NCBI RefSeq assembly: GCF_000423605.1
Contig: NZ_AUIH01000006.1
Coordinates: forward strand, 1 to 64,000
Source: Saccharospirillum impatiens DSM 12546
GTDB taxonomy: Bacteria; Pseudomonadota; Gammaproteobacteria; Pseudomonadales; Natronospirillaceae
DNA: 64,000 nt
Direction: 5' to 3'
This document shows, one piece after another, positions 7,437-17,545 of the stretch (position 1 is its first letter; each line of letters starts with the position of its first letter). Position numbers and translations under genes: made by a program. Below the pieces are notes generated by a model, which did no database searches, was not told where the DNA came from, and saw only the letters and a program-made list of their open reading frames with translations.

Positions 7437-8308
7437 ATAGCTCGCCGCGATCGACGGTGGGTCTGCCACAGGCCGGCCATGAAGAAACCCATAGCGACCC
7501 AGATCAGGACAAAAGTGAACAATCGTTGCGGTGGGTAGGCTTCATCAAGAATAAACACCGCCGACAAAAACTGCAGCGTCGGATTCAGGTACATAATGAA
7601 CCCGACCACGATCAGATCCAGCCGCCGGGCGGCCGCTGCGAACAACAATAAGGGCACAGCCGTTACCGCACCAGCGGCAATCAGAAGGACGGTATCGCTG
7701 AGTGACTGTGCGAACATCATTTGCCCGGCCGACCATAACCAGGCCAAATACAGCAACGCGATGGGAACGACCACCATGGTTTCAACCTGCAAACCATTCA
7801 GACTGTCGACCGGCTGCATTTTACGCACCAGCCCATAACAACCAAAGCTGCATGCCAGCACCAGCGAAACCCAGGGCAAACGGCCGATAGCCACCAGCTC
7901 GAACAACACCGCTACCGTGGCGATCAGTCCGGCTATAACCTGCCAGCGATTCATGGATTCTTTTAACAGAAGCCGACCAAGGAACAGGCTGACCAGTGGC
8001 GTAATAAAATAGCCCAGGCTCGATTCCAATACCCGACCCGCCGACACCGCCCAGATAAACACCAGCCAGTTAATCGTAATCAGTGCTGCTGAGAGCGACA
8101 ACCAGGCCAGTGCACGTCGGTTGGCAATCAAAGCAGCTAACTGTTCGCGCCGCCCCAGCGCCAGAATAACCAGCCCGGTAAACACATAGGCCCAGACAAT
8201 ACGGTGCGCAAGGACTTCGAAAGCCGTCACGTTCGACAGCAAACTGAAAAATAAAGGAAAGCAGCCCCAAATACCGTAAGCGCTGATGGCCAGTAACAAC
8301 CCCCGCAT
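7430..8308 (-). CDS. rarD: RarD-type EamA family transporter
   Basis: Inner-membrane DMT transporter of 292 residues and about ten membrane segments. The N-terminus RGLLLAISAYGIWGCFPLFF and the motif EVLAHRIVWAYVF are typical of RarD proteins (called chloramphenicol-sensitive protein; true substrate unsettled). The start at 8308 is preferred because GGAGG lies 6 nt upstream. Two further in-frame ATGs (8314, 8323) would add 2 or 5 residues. It is convergent with the MarR gene. It is one of three DMT-family genes in the window, and the others (2666, 21515) belong to other EamA branches. Confidence 0.85.
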   Translation of the reverse strand: MRGLLLAISAYGIWGCFPLFFSLLSNVTAFEVLAHRIVWAYVFTGLVILALGRREQLAALIANRRALAWLSLSAALITINWLVFIWAVSAGRVLESSLGYFITPLVSLFLGRLLLKESMNRWQVIAGLIATVAVLFELVAIGRLPWVSLVLACSFGCYGLVRKMQPVDSLNGLQVETMVVVPIALLYLAWLWSAGQMMFAQSLSDTVLLIAAGAVTAVPLLLFAAAARRLDLIVVGFIMYLNPTLQFLSAVFILDEAYPPQRLFTFVLIWVAMGFFMAGLWQTHRRSRRAIA

Positions 8309-8391
8309 GTTCATCCTCCGCATCTATCGAACGGACAGTGTACGGGGTTTGCTGTGGTCATGCCTTAGTAGAGCGGAATAAAACGCAGTGT

Positions 8392-9549
8392 TCAGCCTAG
8401 TTTGCCCAACAAACCCCGGTAAAGCTGATCGTCACCAATCACTTTGAACGAACGATCATCGCATTCAACCAGCACGGCATAGCCTGTCCGGTGGCGAATT
8501 TCCAGCGCATCATGAAAGCTGGCCTTGGCACTGACCAGTGTCGGGCAGCCCTTCAATGCACTTTTCGGCTCATCTTCCTGCCAACGCTGTACCGGTACAC
8601 TCTGGTTCTGGCAGTGCGCCTCCTGAGAATCAGGATTAAACCAACAATCCTGTTTTGTATCGATACAATACTGTCCTTCGTTTGCAGGCAGTGCTGTCAG
8701 TGGGTCAGCTATGTCACCGCACAATAAAACGTGCAAGGGATTGGTGTGAGCCACAAAATCTTCAACATATTGGGTGGCCGGGTTCAACACAATATCCTGT
8801 GGGTTGCCCTGCTGAACAATGCAACCGTCTTTCATGATGGCAATGGTGTTGCCCAGCTTTAATGCTTCATCCAGATCGTGGCTAACGAATACGATGGTTT
8901 TTTGCAGACGCGATTGCAGCTGCAACAGCTCTTCCTGCAATTGCTGTCGAATCAGCGGGTCGAGCGCGGAGAACGGTTCGTCCATCAATAGAATATCCGA
9001 TTCGGTTGCCAGCGCACGGGCCAAACCGACTCTTTGTTGCATACCGCCCGACAATGCACTGGGCTTATGGTCACGCCATTCAGTCAGGCCAACCAGTTCC
9101 AGCTGTGCATCTACCCGACGAGCAATCTCGTCTTTTGCAAGGCCTTGAACATCCAGTGCAAAACCGATGTTTTCGGCGACCGTCAACCAGGGCATCAATG
9201 CAAACTTTTGAAATACCATTGAGATGCGCTTCATGCGAATCTCACGTTGGGTGTGCGCATCGGCATCAAAAAAATTGATCACCTCGCCTTTGTGCTCTAT
9301 CAGTACTTCACCCCGGGTAACCGGGTTCAGGCCGTTCACACACCGAAGCAGACTGGATTTGCCTGAACCGGAAAGGCCCATCAGCACACAGATTTCGCCT
9401 TTATTAACTTTCAGGTTTGCCTGACTGACGCCAAGAACCAGACCGGTCTCACCCTGCAGTCGATCACGGTCATACCCCTGGTCGAGCAAAGGCAGCGCGC
9501 GTTCCGGGTTTTTGCCAAACACCAGGTCAACGTTTTTAAATTCAATCAT
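8392..9549 (-). CDS. choV: choline/glycine betaine ABC transporter ATP-binding protein
   Basis: ATPase of 385 residues that drives uptake of choline or betaine. It has Walker A GLSGSGKS (58-65), the ABC signature LSGGMQQR (166-173), Walker B ILLMDEPF (186-193) and the switch His in VFVSHD. It carries the insertion between strand one and Walker A and the long C-terminal extension found in ProV/ChoV-type ATPases, though no clear CBS pair is seen. Its start codon abuts the end of the permease gene at 9549 (1-bp overlap), so translation is coupled. It is the last gene of the bet-cho cluster. A ChoV rather than ProV assignment rests on the choline-oxidation neighbours. Confidence 0.9.
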   Translation of the reverse strand: MIEFKNVDLVFGKNPERALPLLDQGYDRDRLQGETGLVLGVSQANLKVNKGEICVLMGLSGSGKSSLLRCVNGLNPVTRGEVLIEHKGEVINFFDADAHTQREIRMKRISMVFQKFALMPWLTVAENIGFALDVQGLAKDEIARRVDAQLELVGLTEWRDHKPSALSGGMQQRVGLARALATESDILLMDEPFSALDPLIRQQLQEELLQLQSRLQKTIVFVSHDLDEALKLGNTIAIMKDGCIVQQGNPQDIVLNPATQYVEDFVAHTNPLHVLLCGDIADPLTALPANEGQYCIDTKQDCWFNPDSQEAHCQNQSVPVQRWQEDEPKSALKGCPTLVSAKASFHDALEIRHRTGYAVLVECDDRSFKVIGDDQLYRGLLGKLG

Positions 9550-10379
9550 CAGCTCACCTCGTGTCTTTGTTTGAGTAAACGGTCCAGCACAATGGCCAGC
9601 AACACGATCGCCAGACCGGCTTCAAAACCACTGGCAATGTCTACGGTGTTCAACGCTCGTACGACAGGCCGGCCCAGGCCATTGGCACCCACCAGTGCAG
9701 AGATAACCACCATGGACAGTGACAACATGATGCACTGGGTAATACCAGCGGCAATGCTGGATGCGGCGGCCGGTAATTCAATACGCCACAGCAATTGACG
9801 ATTGGAGCACCCAAAAGACTTACCTGCTTCAACCAATTCTTTAGGCACCTGAAAAATCCCAAGATACGTCAATCGAATCGGAGCTGCGATGGAGAACACG
9901 ATGGTCGCGATCAACCCGGGTACGACACCCAACCCGAACAGCGTGAGCGTAGGAATCAGGTAAACAAAGGTTGGGACGGTTTGCATCAGGTCCAATACCG
10001 GACGCAGCAGTGTATATAACAAGGGCCGGTGAGCGGCAGCGATACCGATAGGCACACCGATCAAAACGCACAGACTGGTCGCACAGACGACCATGACCAG
10101 TGTCTCTATCGTCGCCTCCCAATACCCCAGATTCCAGATCAGCAAAAAAGACAACACAGTAAAAATCGTCAGCCCGGTGTTGCGACGCAACCACTGGGCC
10201 AATACACCGGTAATGGCAATGAACAACCAAGGCGGTAGCAAAAGCAGATTGTCGGTTGCGCCGTCTATTAACCATTCCAGCGCGATCGCCAGGCTATCAA
10301 AAAACCAGGCGCCGGAATCGACCAGCCAATCGACAAAGCGCTCCATGGTTCTACCCAGGGGCAGTTTATAAGCTTCCAT
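9549..10379 (-). CDS. choW: choline/glycine betaine ABC transporter permease
   Basis: Inner-membrane permease of 276 residues. Segments include LLLPPWLFIAITGVLAQWL and ETLVMVVCATSLCVLIGVPI. The cytoplasmic coupling helix carries the EAA-type sequence ELVEAGKSFGCSNRQLLWRI, which docks with the ATPase. The size and the LRPVLDLMQTVPTFVYLIP motif are typical of ProW/ChoW. It lies between the binding protein gene (63 bp away, with a hairpin in the gap) and choV (overlapping). Confidence 0.9.
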   Translation of the reverse strand: MEAYKLPLGRTMERFVDWLVDSGAWFFDSLAIALEWLIDGATDNLLLLPPWLFIAITGVLAQWLRRNTGLTIFTVLSFLLIWNLGYWEATIETLVMVVCATSLCVLIGVPIGIAAAHRPLLYTLLRPVLDLMQTVPTFVYLIPTLTLFGLGVVPGLIATIVFSIAAPIRLTYLGIFQVPKELVEAGKSFGCSNRQLLWRIELPAAASSIAAGITQCIMLSLSMVVISALVGANGLGRPVVRALNTVDIASGFEAGLAIVLLAIVLDRLLKQRHEVS

Positions 10380-10403
10380 AGTCAGTCTCAGTCTCGTTGA
10401 ATG

Positions 10404-10425
10404 GAGCGGCCTCGCAAGGCCGCTC
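10404..10425 (-). other. intercistronic hairpin between choX and choW
   Basis: GAGCGGCCT (10404-10412) pairs perfectly with AGGCCGCTC (10417-10425) around a 4-nt loop. There is no T-run, so it is more likely an mRNA-stabilising or partial-attenuation stem. Such stems commonly keep binding-protein mRNA more abundant than permease mRNA. Confidence 0.7.
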
Positions 10426-10442
10426 GGTCTTCGGGCGGGAAA

Positions 10443-11381
10443 TTATTGCAGCGCGGCTTTGGCAACCGGTGCCGCGGCGTCACCGTCCAGCGTAGTTACA
10501 CCGTCAAGCCAGACATCCAGCACGTCAGCATTGGCTGTGAGCCATTGCGTAGCCGCATCATTAGGACGCATGCCTTCATCCAGAATCAACGCCATAACTT
10601 CGTTTTCCATAGCCAGCGTAAACGTCTGATTGGTCAGCAGACGGCCTACATTGGCGCATTCTTCTGCGTAGCCTTTACGAACGTTGGTATGCACGGTTGC
10701 ACCGCCGTAATTCGGACCAAAAAAGTCGTCGCCACCGTCAAGATAGGCCAAGTCAAAGTTAGCGTTCATCGGGTGCGGCTCCCAACCCAGAAAGACAATC
10801 CAGTTGTCACGACGATCGGCGCGGCTCACTTGAGACAGCATGCCGGATTCACTCGATTCAACCACTTCAAACTCACCAAGGCCGAAGGCATCCTGATCGA
10901 TCATGCTCTGGATCAGACGGTTGCCATCGTTACCGGGCTCAATGCCGAAAATCTGATTGTCGAATTCGTCGGCAAACTTGGCGATATCGGCGAACGATTG
11001 AACGCCAGCATCATACACATGCTGAGGCACCGCTAAAGTGTACTTGGCGCCTTCCAGGTTGGTCCCCAGGATGTCGATGGTGCCCGCATCGCGATAAGGT
11101 GCGATATCGGCTTCCATGGTAGGCATCCAGTTACCCAAAAACACATCGATATCACCGTTTTCAAGGGAACGGTAAGTCACGGGTACCGACAGCAGCTGGC
11201 TTTCTGTTTCATAGCCAATGCTCTCCAATACCACTGAGGTCAGGGCCGTGGTGGCCGTGATGTCGGTCCAGCCAACGTCGGCAAAACGAACTTCTTCACA
11301 GGTATTGGCCATTGCCAGGCTGGCGGTACCAGTCAGTGCAATGGCAGCGGTGAGTTTCTTTGCAATTGAAACAGTCATCAT
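10443..11381 (-). CDS. choX: choline/glycine betaine ABC transporter substrate-binding protein
   Basis: Periplasmic binding protein of 312 residues with a cleavable signal peptide (SIAKKLTAAIALTGTASLAMA, cut near residue 26). The OpuAC-type domain shows the ligand-cage aromatic segments VGWTDI, GNWMPTM and LGWEPHPM, which line the quaternary ammonium pocket in ChoX and ProX. It lies downstream of betA in the same orientation across a 190-bp gap and may have its own promoter there. No clear promoter was identified. Betaine versus choline preference cannot be read from the sequence; the context favours choline. Confidence 0.9.
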   Translation of the reverse strand: MMTVSIAKKLTAAIALTGTASLAMANTCEEVRFADVGWTDITATTALTSVVLESIGYETESQLLSVPVTYRSLENGDIDVFLGNWMPTMEADIAPYRDAGTIDILGTNLEGAKYTLAVPQHVYDAGVQSFADIAKFADEFDNQIFGIEPGNDGNRLIQSMIDQDAFGLGEFEVVESSESGMLSQVSRADRRDNWIVFLGWEPHPMNANFDLAYLDGGDDFFGPNYGGATVHTNVRKGYAEECANVGRLLTNQTFTLAMENEVMALILDEGMRPNDAATQWLTANADVLDVWLDGVTTLDGDAAAPVAKAALQ

Positions 11382-11571
11382 TACTTTCCTCTTTTTACTC
11401 GGTTAATGTCTTCTATGACGATCCTGAGGACCAGGCATCCCTTGTTACCAGCCTGACATGCCGCCTTGCTGGCCCCGGCCCTGCTTTTCTTCTTACCTGA
11501 TCGTGCTAACGGCGTTACTTAACGTCAGAGGTCTTGATGCACTTGACCTTAAAAAGCACGCCATAAACACG

Positions 11572-13266
11572 TTAGCGTTGGGCTGTTCGCCAATCAGCGT
11601 GTTCCCATACCGCTGCCGACGACGGCGTGATTGGCGTGCGACCCCGAATGTGATCAGCACATTTTTCGGCCAACATAATGGTCGGTGCGTTCAGATTGCC
11701 GCTTACGACGCTCGGCATAATAGACGCATCGACCACTCGCAGATTCGTAACTCCGTAAACACGCGCCTCACTGTCAACAACCGCCATCGGATCATCGACC
11801 GCGCCCATCTTGCAGGTACAGGATGGATGATAGGCGCTGTCCGCTTTTTCTCTTACAAAGGCATCGATCTCTTCGTCACTTTGCACTTTAGGTCCCGGCT
11901 GTAATTCTTCACCGCGGAACGGTGCAAAAGCCGGTTGCGCCAGAATCTCACGGGTAAGTTTCACCGCCTCGCGCATTTCCCACCGATCACGTTCGGTGCT
12001 CAGCAGATTGGGCTGGATTATGGGATGGTCGGCCGGGTTACCGGACTTGAGCTTCAAATACCCACGACTGGTCTGACGCATCGGACCGACGTGACACTGA
12101 TACGCATGCACTTCGGGATCCACCCGACCGTGATCGATCACCTGAGAGGGCAAGAAATGAAACTGGATATCAGGGTGACGAACACCCGCCTCGGAACGAA
12201 TAAAACCACCGGCTTCCAGGTGAGCCGTTCGGCAGGCACCCTTGTCGTTGTTAATGAACCAGGTAGCGCCCGCAATGGTTTTGTGCGGCTGGTGCGTATA
12301 CTTGTAAAGCGTCAGCGGCTGGGTACAGGCCTGCTGCACATACAATTCCAGATGGTCCTGCAGGTTTTGACCAACGCCCGGGCGATGGGCCACCACATCT
12401 ATACCATGTGATTTCAGATCTGTTTCATCGCCAATTCCGGACAGCATCAACAACTGCGGTGAGTTGATTGCACCCCCACTTAGAATAACTTCCCGCTGCG
12501 CTCTGACGCGCACGGTTCGTTTATTCTGAATGTACTCGACACCGACGGCTGTATTACCTTCAAACAGAATACGCTGCACCATGGCACCGGTTTCAGCGCG
12601 CAGATTGGGTCGGTTCAGGACCGGTCGCAAGTAAGCCTGAGCCGTATTCCAGCGTTTACCCTGCTTGATGGTCATGTCCATGACCCCAAAGCCTTCCTGC
12701 TGATACCCGTTCATATCGCGGGTGTGCGGATAGCCGGCTTGCTGACCCGCGTCTATAAACGCGTCGAACAGGGGGTTGGGCTGATCGCCGGTATGAACGT
12801 TCAAGGGGCCCTGACCACCGCGATAATCATCTTCACCGACTTCACGGGTTTCAGCTTTGCGAAAATAGGGCAGCACGTCTGCATAGGACCACCCCTGGGC
12901 GCCCTCTTCCTGCCAACGATCATAGTCGTAGGCGTGACCGCGTATATAGACCATGGCATTCAGCGAAGAACCACCACCCCACACCTTGCCGCGTGGCCAG
13001 TAAAGTTTGCGGTTATTCATATGAGCTTGCGGTTCGGTGTGGTAATACCAGTTGTACTTCTCGTCGCCCAGGTTATAGGTCAGTGCCGCTGGCATGTGTA
13101 TCTTCCAGGTGTCGTCTTTGCGACCGGCCTCCAGTACCAATACCTCGACATCGCTGTCTTCCGACAACCGGTTAGCCAGGACGCACCCGGCTGACCCTGT
13201 ACCCACAATGATGTAATCCGTTGTCTGATCAAACGAGACTGTCATATCGAATAAATACCCATTCAA
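11572..13266 (-). CDS. betA: choline dehydrogenase (GMC oxidoreductase)
   Basis: FAD enzyme that oxidises choline to betaine aldehyde. The 564 residues begin with an ADP-binding fold, IIVGTGSAGCVLANRL (about 19-34). The GMC signature GGGSSLNAM follows near residue 97, and the catalytic pair H480 (YHPSCTCKMG) and N524 (SGNLNAPT) is at the C-terminus. The 44-residue spacing equals that of H466/N510 in choline oxidase. The start is uncertain: ATG 13266, or 13245 (MTVSFDQ) seven codons in. Neither has a clear ribosome binding site. It lies 33 bp after betB on the same strand. Confidence 0.95.
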   Translation of the reverse strand: MNGYLFDMTVSFDQTTDYIIVGTGSAGCVLANRLSEDSDVEVLVLEAGRKDDTWKIHMPAALTYNLGDEKYNWYYHTEPQAHMNNRKLYWPRGKVWGGGSSLNAMVYIRGHAYDYDRWQEEGAQGWSYADVLPYFRKAETREVGEDDYRGGQGPLNVHTGDQPNPLFDAFIDAGQQAGYPHTRDMNGYQQEGFGVMDMTIKQGKRWNTAQAYLRPVLNRPNLRAETGAMVQRILFEGNTAVGVEYIQNKRTVRVRAQREVILSGGAINSPQLLMLSGIGDETDLKSHGIDVVAHRPGVGQNLQDHLELYVQQACTQPLTLYKYTHQPHKTIAGATWFINNDKGACRTAHLEAGGFIRSEAGVRHPDIQFHFLPSQVIDHGRVDPEVHAYQCHVGPMRQTSRGYLKLKSGNPADHPIIQPNLLSTERDRWEMREAVKLTREILAQPAFAPFRGEELQPGPKVQSDEEIDAFVREKADSAYHPSCTCKMGAVDDPMAVVDSEARVYGVTNLRVVDASIMPSVVSGNLNAPTIMLAEKCADHIRGRTPITPSSAAVWEHADWRTAQR

Positions 13267-13299
13267 TTCATATCACGCAGCGCGTTAATGCGGTGCTGT

Positions 13300-14769
13300 T
13301 TAAAACGGTGACTCAACCGGACCCATACCCACGTAGACCGATTTGATCTGGGTGTAATGGTTCAACGTTGCCAAGCCATTTTCGCGGCCAATACCGGAAT
13401 GCTTGTAGCCACCAACCGGCATCTCTGCCGGAGAATCACCGTAGGCATTGATCCAGCAGATACCAGCCTGCAATCGGCTGACGACCCGATGCGCACACTG
13501 AATATTGCTGGTAAAGACGCCGGCAGCCAGGCCGTAGTCAGTGTCATTGGCGCGCGCTATGACGTCGGCTTCGTCACTGAACTTCAGTACAGACATGACC
13601 GGTCCGAATATTTCATCTCGTACCTGAGGCATATCGTCTGTGCAATCGGCAAATACGGTGGGTTGCACAAAATACCCCTGTTCACAGCCCTGGGGATGAA
13701 CAGCCTCGCCTCCGGTTATCAGCCGTGCACCTGCCTCGACACCCGCTTTAATGGCCGCCAGTACCTTGGCCTGATGATCGGCTGAAATCAGTGCACCCAT
13801 ATTGGTGTCGGGATGCATCGGGTCGCCAAACACCACATTGCGTTCGGTCCGGTCTTTGACCTGATCGAGAAAGGCATCGTAAATATCAGCATGAACAAAT
13901 ACCCGGGTACCGTTGGTGCACACTTCACCCTGAGTGTAAAAATTGGCCAGCAACGCGGCACCCACGGCATTGTCAAGATCGGCATCCGGGAAAATGATCA
14001 GTGGCGATTTGCCACCGAGCTCCATGGTCACACCCTTGAGGGTCGCGGCTGAATCGGCCATGACCTTTTTTCCGGTTCCGACTTCACCGGTAAAGGATAC
14101 CTTGGCAATGTCCGGGTGGCCGGTCAGTGCCTGGCCAACCCGATGGTCACCCTGGACCACGTTAAACACCCCTGCAGGTACGCCCGCCTCTATAAAAATC
14201 TCAGCCAATTTGGCGGCACCCATGGGCGTTTCTTCCGAAGGCTTAAACACCATGGCATTACCGCAAGCCAGCGCTGGGGCTGCCTTCCAACAAGCAATCT
14301 GCAAGGGATAGTTCCAGGCGCCAATGCCGGCACACACACCCAACGGTTCGCGTCGGGTATAGAAAAAATCCCGCCCCAGATCATGATGTGTGCCTTCGAC
14401 GGCTGAGGTCAAACCCGCGTAATACTCAATCGCATCAGCACCGGTAACCACATCGACCACACTGGCTTCCTGCCAGGGCTTGCCGGTATCGAGCACTTCC
14501 ACCCGCGCCAGTTCATCATTGCGTTCACGCAACAACGCTACGGCCCGGTTGAGAATTCGGGTGCGTTCCATCGCCGTCATTGCCGACCAGGTAGCAAAGC
14601 CACGCTGTGCCGATTGCACGGCGGCATCAACCAGAGCAGCATCCGCCTGCTCAACCTGATACAGCACTTTTCCGGTAGCCGGATTGACCACAGGAAACGT
14701 TTCACCGGACTGGCTGGGGCAATAAACACCGTCGATAAAGGATTGCAACAAAGTGGTGGGGGCTGTCAT
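13300..14769 (-). CDS. betB: betaine aldehyde dehydrogenase
   Basis: NAD(P)-dependent enzyme of 489 residues that turns betaine aldehyde into glycine betaine, the osmoprotectant. It shows the aldehyde dehydrogenase general base E250 ([10 protein letters not shown]) and nucleophile C284 ([10 protein letters not shown]), plus the glycine motif FTGEVGTG (226-233). Length and motif positions are close to the E. coli enzyme. It begins 1 bp after the betI stop, so betI and betB are in one transcript. Confidence 0.96.
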   Translation of the reverse strand: MTAPTTLLQSFIDGVYCPSQSGETFPVVNPATGKVLYQVEQADAALVDAAVQSAQRGFATWSAMTAMERTRILNRAVALLRERNDELARVEVLDTGKPWQEASVVDVVTGADAIEYYAGLTSAVEGTHHDLGRDFFYTRREPLGVCAGIGAWNYPLQIACWKAAPALACGNAMVFKPSEETPMGAAKLAEIFIEAGVPAGVFNVVQGDHRVGQALTGHPDIAKVSFTGEVGTGKKVMADSAATLKGVTMELGGKSPLIIFPDADLDNAVGAALLANFYTQGEVCTNGTRVFVHADIYDAFLDQVKDRTERNVVFGDPMHPDTNMGALISADHQAKVLAAIKAGVEAGARLITGGEAVHPQGCEQGYFVQPTVFADCTDDMPQVRDEIFGPVMSVLKFSDEADVIARANDTDYGLAAGVFTSNIQCAHRVVSRLQAGICWINAYGDSPAEMPVGGYKHSGIGRENGLATLNHYTQIKSVYVGMGPVESPF

Positions 14770-14770
14770 A

Positions 14771-15382
14771 TCAGGCAGACTCCTTTAACAGTTGAGGTTT
14801 GGACGGAATCGAGGCGATCATCTGGTTCACGTGATGACGACAGACAGCAATACACTGCTGCGCATCGATACCTTCCTGTGTAAGGGCACCGCGCAACCAC
14901 AATCCATCGATCAAAGCCGCCAGCGACGTGGCGGCCAGGTACGGGTTGTTGTGGCCGAGCGCTCTGAAACTGGCTCTGAGGTTACTGTGCAGACGCGATT
15001 TATTGATCTGCTGTAATCGGGCAAAGGCCGGTTCATGCATGGCGCTGCTCCAGAACGCCAGCCAGGTTTTCGCCGAGAGGCTGTCGGTCTGGGTTTTGGA
15101 AAAATTGGTGGCAATGATGGCTGAAAGCCGATCCTGAGGCGTCGGGTTTTCTGGCAAACGGGTCAGCAAGTCGACTTTGAGTTGCTGTAACAACTCCAGC
15201 ATGGTCGCTTCCAGCAGCCCCAGTTTGTTACCAAAATAATGCGCGATGATGCCGGCTGACACACCCGCCCGGCGAGCAATGCTCTGAACCGTTGTTGCGC
15301 TGTAACCCACCTCGCCGATCGACTCGAGCGTCGCATCGATCAGTTGCTTGCGCCTTATGGGCTCCATTCCGACTTTTGGCAT
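14771..15382 (-). CDS. betI: TetR-family choline-responsive repressor
   Basis: Repressor of 203 residues. The N-terminal helix-turn-helix ([23 protein letters not shown]) and the start [17 protein letters not shown] are diagnostic for BetI. The all-helical C-terminal half binds choline. It heads the minus-strand unit betI-betB-betA-choX-choW-choV and should repress it when choline is absent. A palindrome that fits the known BetI box lies just upstream at 15446-15482. The start at 15382 gives the usual family N-terminus. Confidence 0.95.
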   Translation of the reverse strand: MPKVGMEPIRRKQLIDATLESIGEVGYSATTVQSIARRAGVSAGIIAHYFGNKLGLLEATMLELLQQLKVDLLTRLPENPTPQDRLSAIIATNFSKTQTDSLSAKTWLAFWSSAMHEPAFARLQQINKSRLHSNLRASFRALGHNNPYLAATSLAALIDGLWLRGALTQEGIDAQQCIAVCRHHVNQMIASIPSKPQLLKESA

Positions 15383-15713
15383 AGCGTTTCACTCGTCCTG
15401 TCTCAATGAAAAGAGTCTCGATTGACCGGATGCCAGTTTACCACCAAATGACCAACAATCTTTTTTGATTGGTCGTTCAATATAAAACAAAGTAATGCAT
15501 CGACCCCTAAAGTTCAAGGGCAACTTTGACAAAGTCTTTAACAAAACCTGACACAAATCGGCTGCAGGCAGGGACTAGGCTGGCTCGAACATCGTTTCGA
15601 GGTCGAAACAATTAGTGAGCTCGGGGAGAGTTTTCAGGCATGATCAACGGTGGGTTGGCGAATCCGGGTGCCTTTGCAGTCACCCGGACACAAGCAAGAG
15701 GCTTTTGGATAGC
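15383..15713. other. regulatory region between betI and msrB
   Basis: 331 bp without a gene. The betI side holds the candidate BetI operator (15446-15482). The msrB side holds a perfect stem TCCGGGTG (15663-15670) with CACCCGGA (15681-15688), loop 10 nt and no T-run, which may slow or end msrB transcription. Nothing else was recognised. Confidence 0.6.
15446..15482. promoter_or_regulatory. candidate BetI operator
   Basis: TTGATTGGTCGTTCAATA (15465-15482) matches the BetI-box pattern with TTGA/TCAA ends. A second half-site AATGACCAA at 15446-15454 makes an imperfect inverted repeat with TTGGTCGTT. It lies 64-100 bp upstream of betI and would overlap its promoter. Confidence 0.7.
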
Positions 15714-16109
15714 TCAGCCTTCTTCCAGATTCAGCGACGCCGAGTTAATGCAATAGCGTAATCCGGTCGGTGCCGGGCCATCCGGAAATACATGCCCTAA
15801 ATGGGCTTCGCATTGGGCGCACAGCACTTCAATCCGGGTCATACCATGGGACCGGTCTTCACGCTCGATGATCGCCTCACGATTCAGGGATTCGTAAAAG
15901 CTTGGCCAACCGCAACCTGCATCGAATTTGGTATCAGAGCGAAACAGCTCGGAACCACAGCACACACAACGATAAAGCCCCTCGGTTGTGGTGTCCCAGT
16001 AGGCTCCTGAGAAAGGTCGTTCTGTGCCTGCGTGTCGTGTCACACGGTACTGTTCCGGCGTCAGTTCCGCACGCCACTGGTCATCGGTCTTCACAATTTT
16101 ATCCGTCAT
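15714..16109 (-). CDS. msrB: peptide methionine (R)-S-oxide reductase
   Basis: Repairs methionine-R-sulfoxide in proteins. The 131 residues hold both zinc pairs (CVCC and CAQC), the GCGWPSF substrate loop and the catalytic cysteine in RYCINSASL. The start at 16109 ([10 protein letters not shown]) follows GGGAG at a 6-nt spacing. A longer reading frame to 16190 lacks family similarity in its extra 27 residues. It is divergent from alaA. Confidence 0.95.
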   Translation of the reverse strand: MTDKIVKTDDQWRAELTPEQYRVTRHAGTERPFSGAYWDTTTEGLYRCVCCGSELFRSDTKFDAGCGWPSFYESLNREAIIEREDRSHGMTRIEVLCAQCEAHLGHVFPDGPAPTGLRYCINSASLNLEEG

Positions 16110-16284
16110 GCGGGTCTCCCATAGGAAAGTGTTTGGCGTCGCCTTATACTCAGCGTAAGTAGACAGGCGATTAGCCCGTACCATCGGCATGAGCGGGTCC
16201 GGTGTTGACCCTAGCCCGGTGAAACCTGTTCATTGTATACCGGCCTTCATCCCGGTTTTGACCTCACGCATCCTCAGGAGTGCC

Positions 16285-17502
16285 ATGAAAACGCTGCATA
16301 AATCTCACAAGCTGGCCAATGTGTTTTACGACATTCGCGGGCCCGTTCTCGACGAAGCGCGGCGTATGGAAGATGAAGGACACCGTATTCTAAAGCTCAA
16401 CATCGGCAATCCCAAACCCTTCGGCTTTGATGCTCCGGACGAAATCATCACCGACGTCATCCGCAATTTACCGCAGGGTGAAGGGTACAGCGACTCCAAA
16501 GGTCTCTATTCCGCGCGCAAGGCGGTTATGCAATATTATCAGCAGCGCGACGTTCAGGGGGTCGAAATCGACGACATTTACCTGGGCAATGGCGTCAGCG
16601 AGTTGATACAGCTCGCCTGCATGGGGTTGCTCAACACCGACGATGAGGTGCTGGTACCGGCACCCGATTACCCGCTGTGGACCGGCGCCGTAACCCTGTC
16701 CGGCGGCAAGGCCGTGCACTACCACTGCGATGAGGGGGCCGACTGGTTTCCGGATCTGGACGATATTCGCAGCAAGATTACCGAGCGCACCAAGGCTATT
16801 GTCCTGATCAACCCGAACAACCCAACCGGTGCGGTATACTCGAAACAACTGCTGCTGGATGTCGTGGAGATAGCACGCCAACACAGTCTGGTCATTCTGG
16901 CTGATGAAATCTACGACAAGATTCTGTACGACGAGGTCGAACACCACTGCCTCGCCGCCCTGTCACAGGATGTATTAACACTGACCTTTAATGGTTTGTC
17001 CAAGTCATACCGGCTCGCCGGATTTCGGTCCGGCTGGCTGGTCGTCAGCGGTCCCAAGCACAAGGCACAAGACTTTATTGAAGGGCTGAACATGCTGGCC
17101 AGCATGCGCTTATGCGCCAACGTGCCAGCCCAGCATGCCATTCAAACTGCACTGGGCGGCTACCAGAGCATCAACGATCTGATCATTCCGGGTGGTCGCA
17201 TGCGTGATCAGCGGGATCTGTGTTATGAGCGCATCGATGCTATTCCCGGCCTCAGTTGCGTGCAACCCAAGGGCGCGCTCTATATGTTTGTCAAAATGGA
17301 CAAACAAAAGTTTAAGCTGACCGACGACGAAAGACTGGTGTTGGACCTGGTGCGCCAGGAGAAAATGCTAGTGGTACACGGCCGGGGCTTTAACTGGCCG
17401 GATGTCGATCACTTCCGACTGGTGTTCTTGCCACCCCGGGAAGTATTGAACGATGCAATGAACCGGCTTGAACGCTTTTTCAGCCACTATACGCAGGCCT
17501 GA
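16285..17502 (+). CDS. alaA: glutamate-pyruvate aminotransferase (AlaA family)
   Basis: PLP enzyme of 405 residues that makes alanine from pyruvate and glutamate. Fold-type I aspartate aminotransferase features are NPNNPTG (176-182), the PLP-ring Asp and Tyr in ADEIYDK (D207, Y210), the Schiff-base lysine K240 in NGLSKSYRLAG, and the carboxylate Arg in the C-terminal part. The start at 16285 (MKTLHKSHKL) has CAGGAG 5 nt upstream and matches the AlaA N-terminus. The frame stays open upstream to 16189 but that part is not conserved. A small unknown gene follows 43 bp later. Confidence 0.92.
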   Translation: MKTLHKSHKLANVFYDIRGPVLDEARRMEDEGHRILKLNIGNPKPFGFDAPDEIITDVIRNLPQGEGYSDSKGLYSARKAVMQYYQQRDVQGVEIDDIYLGNGVSELIQLACMGLLNTDDEVLVPAPDYPLWTGAVTLSGGKAVHYHCDEGADWFPDLDDIRSKITERTKAIVLINPNNPTGAVYSKQLLLDVVEIARQHSLVILADEIYDKILYDEVEHHCLAALSQDVLTLTFNGLSKSYRLAGFRSGWLVVSGPKHKAQDFIEGLNMLASMRLCANVPAQHAIQTALGGYQSINDLIIPGGRMRDQRDLCYERIDAIPGLSCVQPKGALYMFVKMDKQKFKLTDDERLVLDLVRQEKMLVVHGRGFNWPDVDHFRLVFLPPREVLNDAMNRLERFFSHYTQA

Positions 17503-17545
17503 CGGGTACGTTCAGGCTACCTTGATTTGAGCCAGAGGAAATCCG

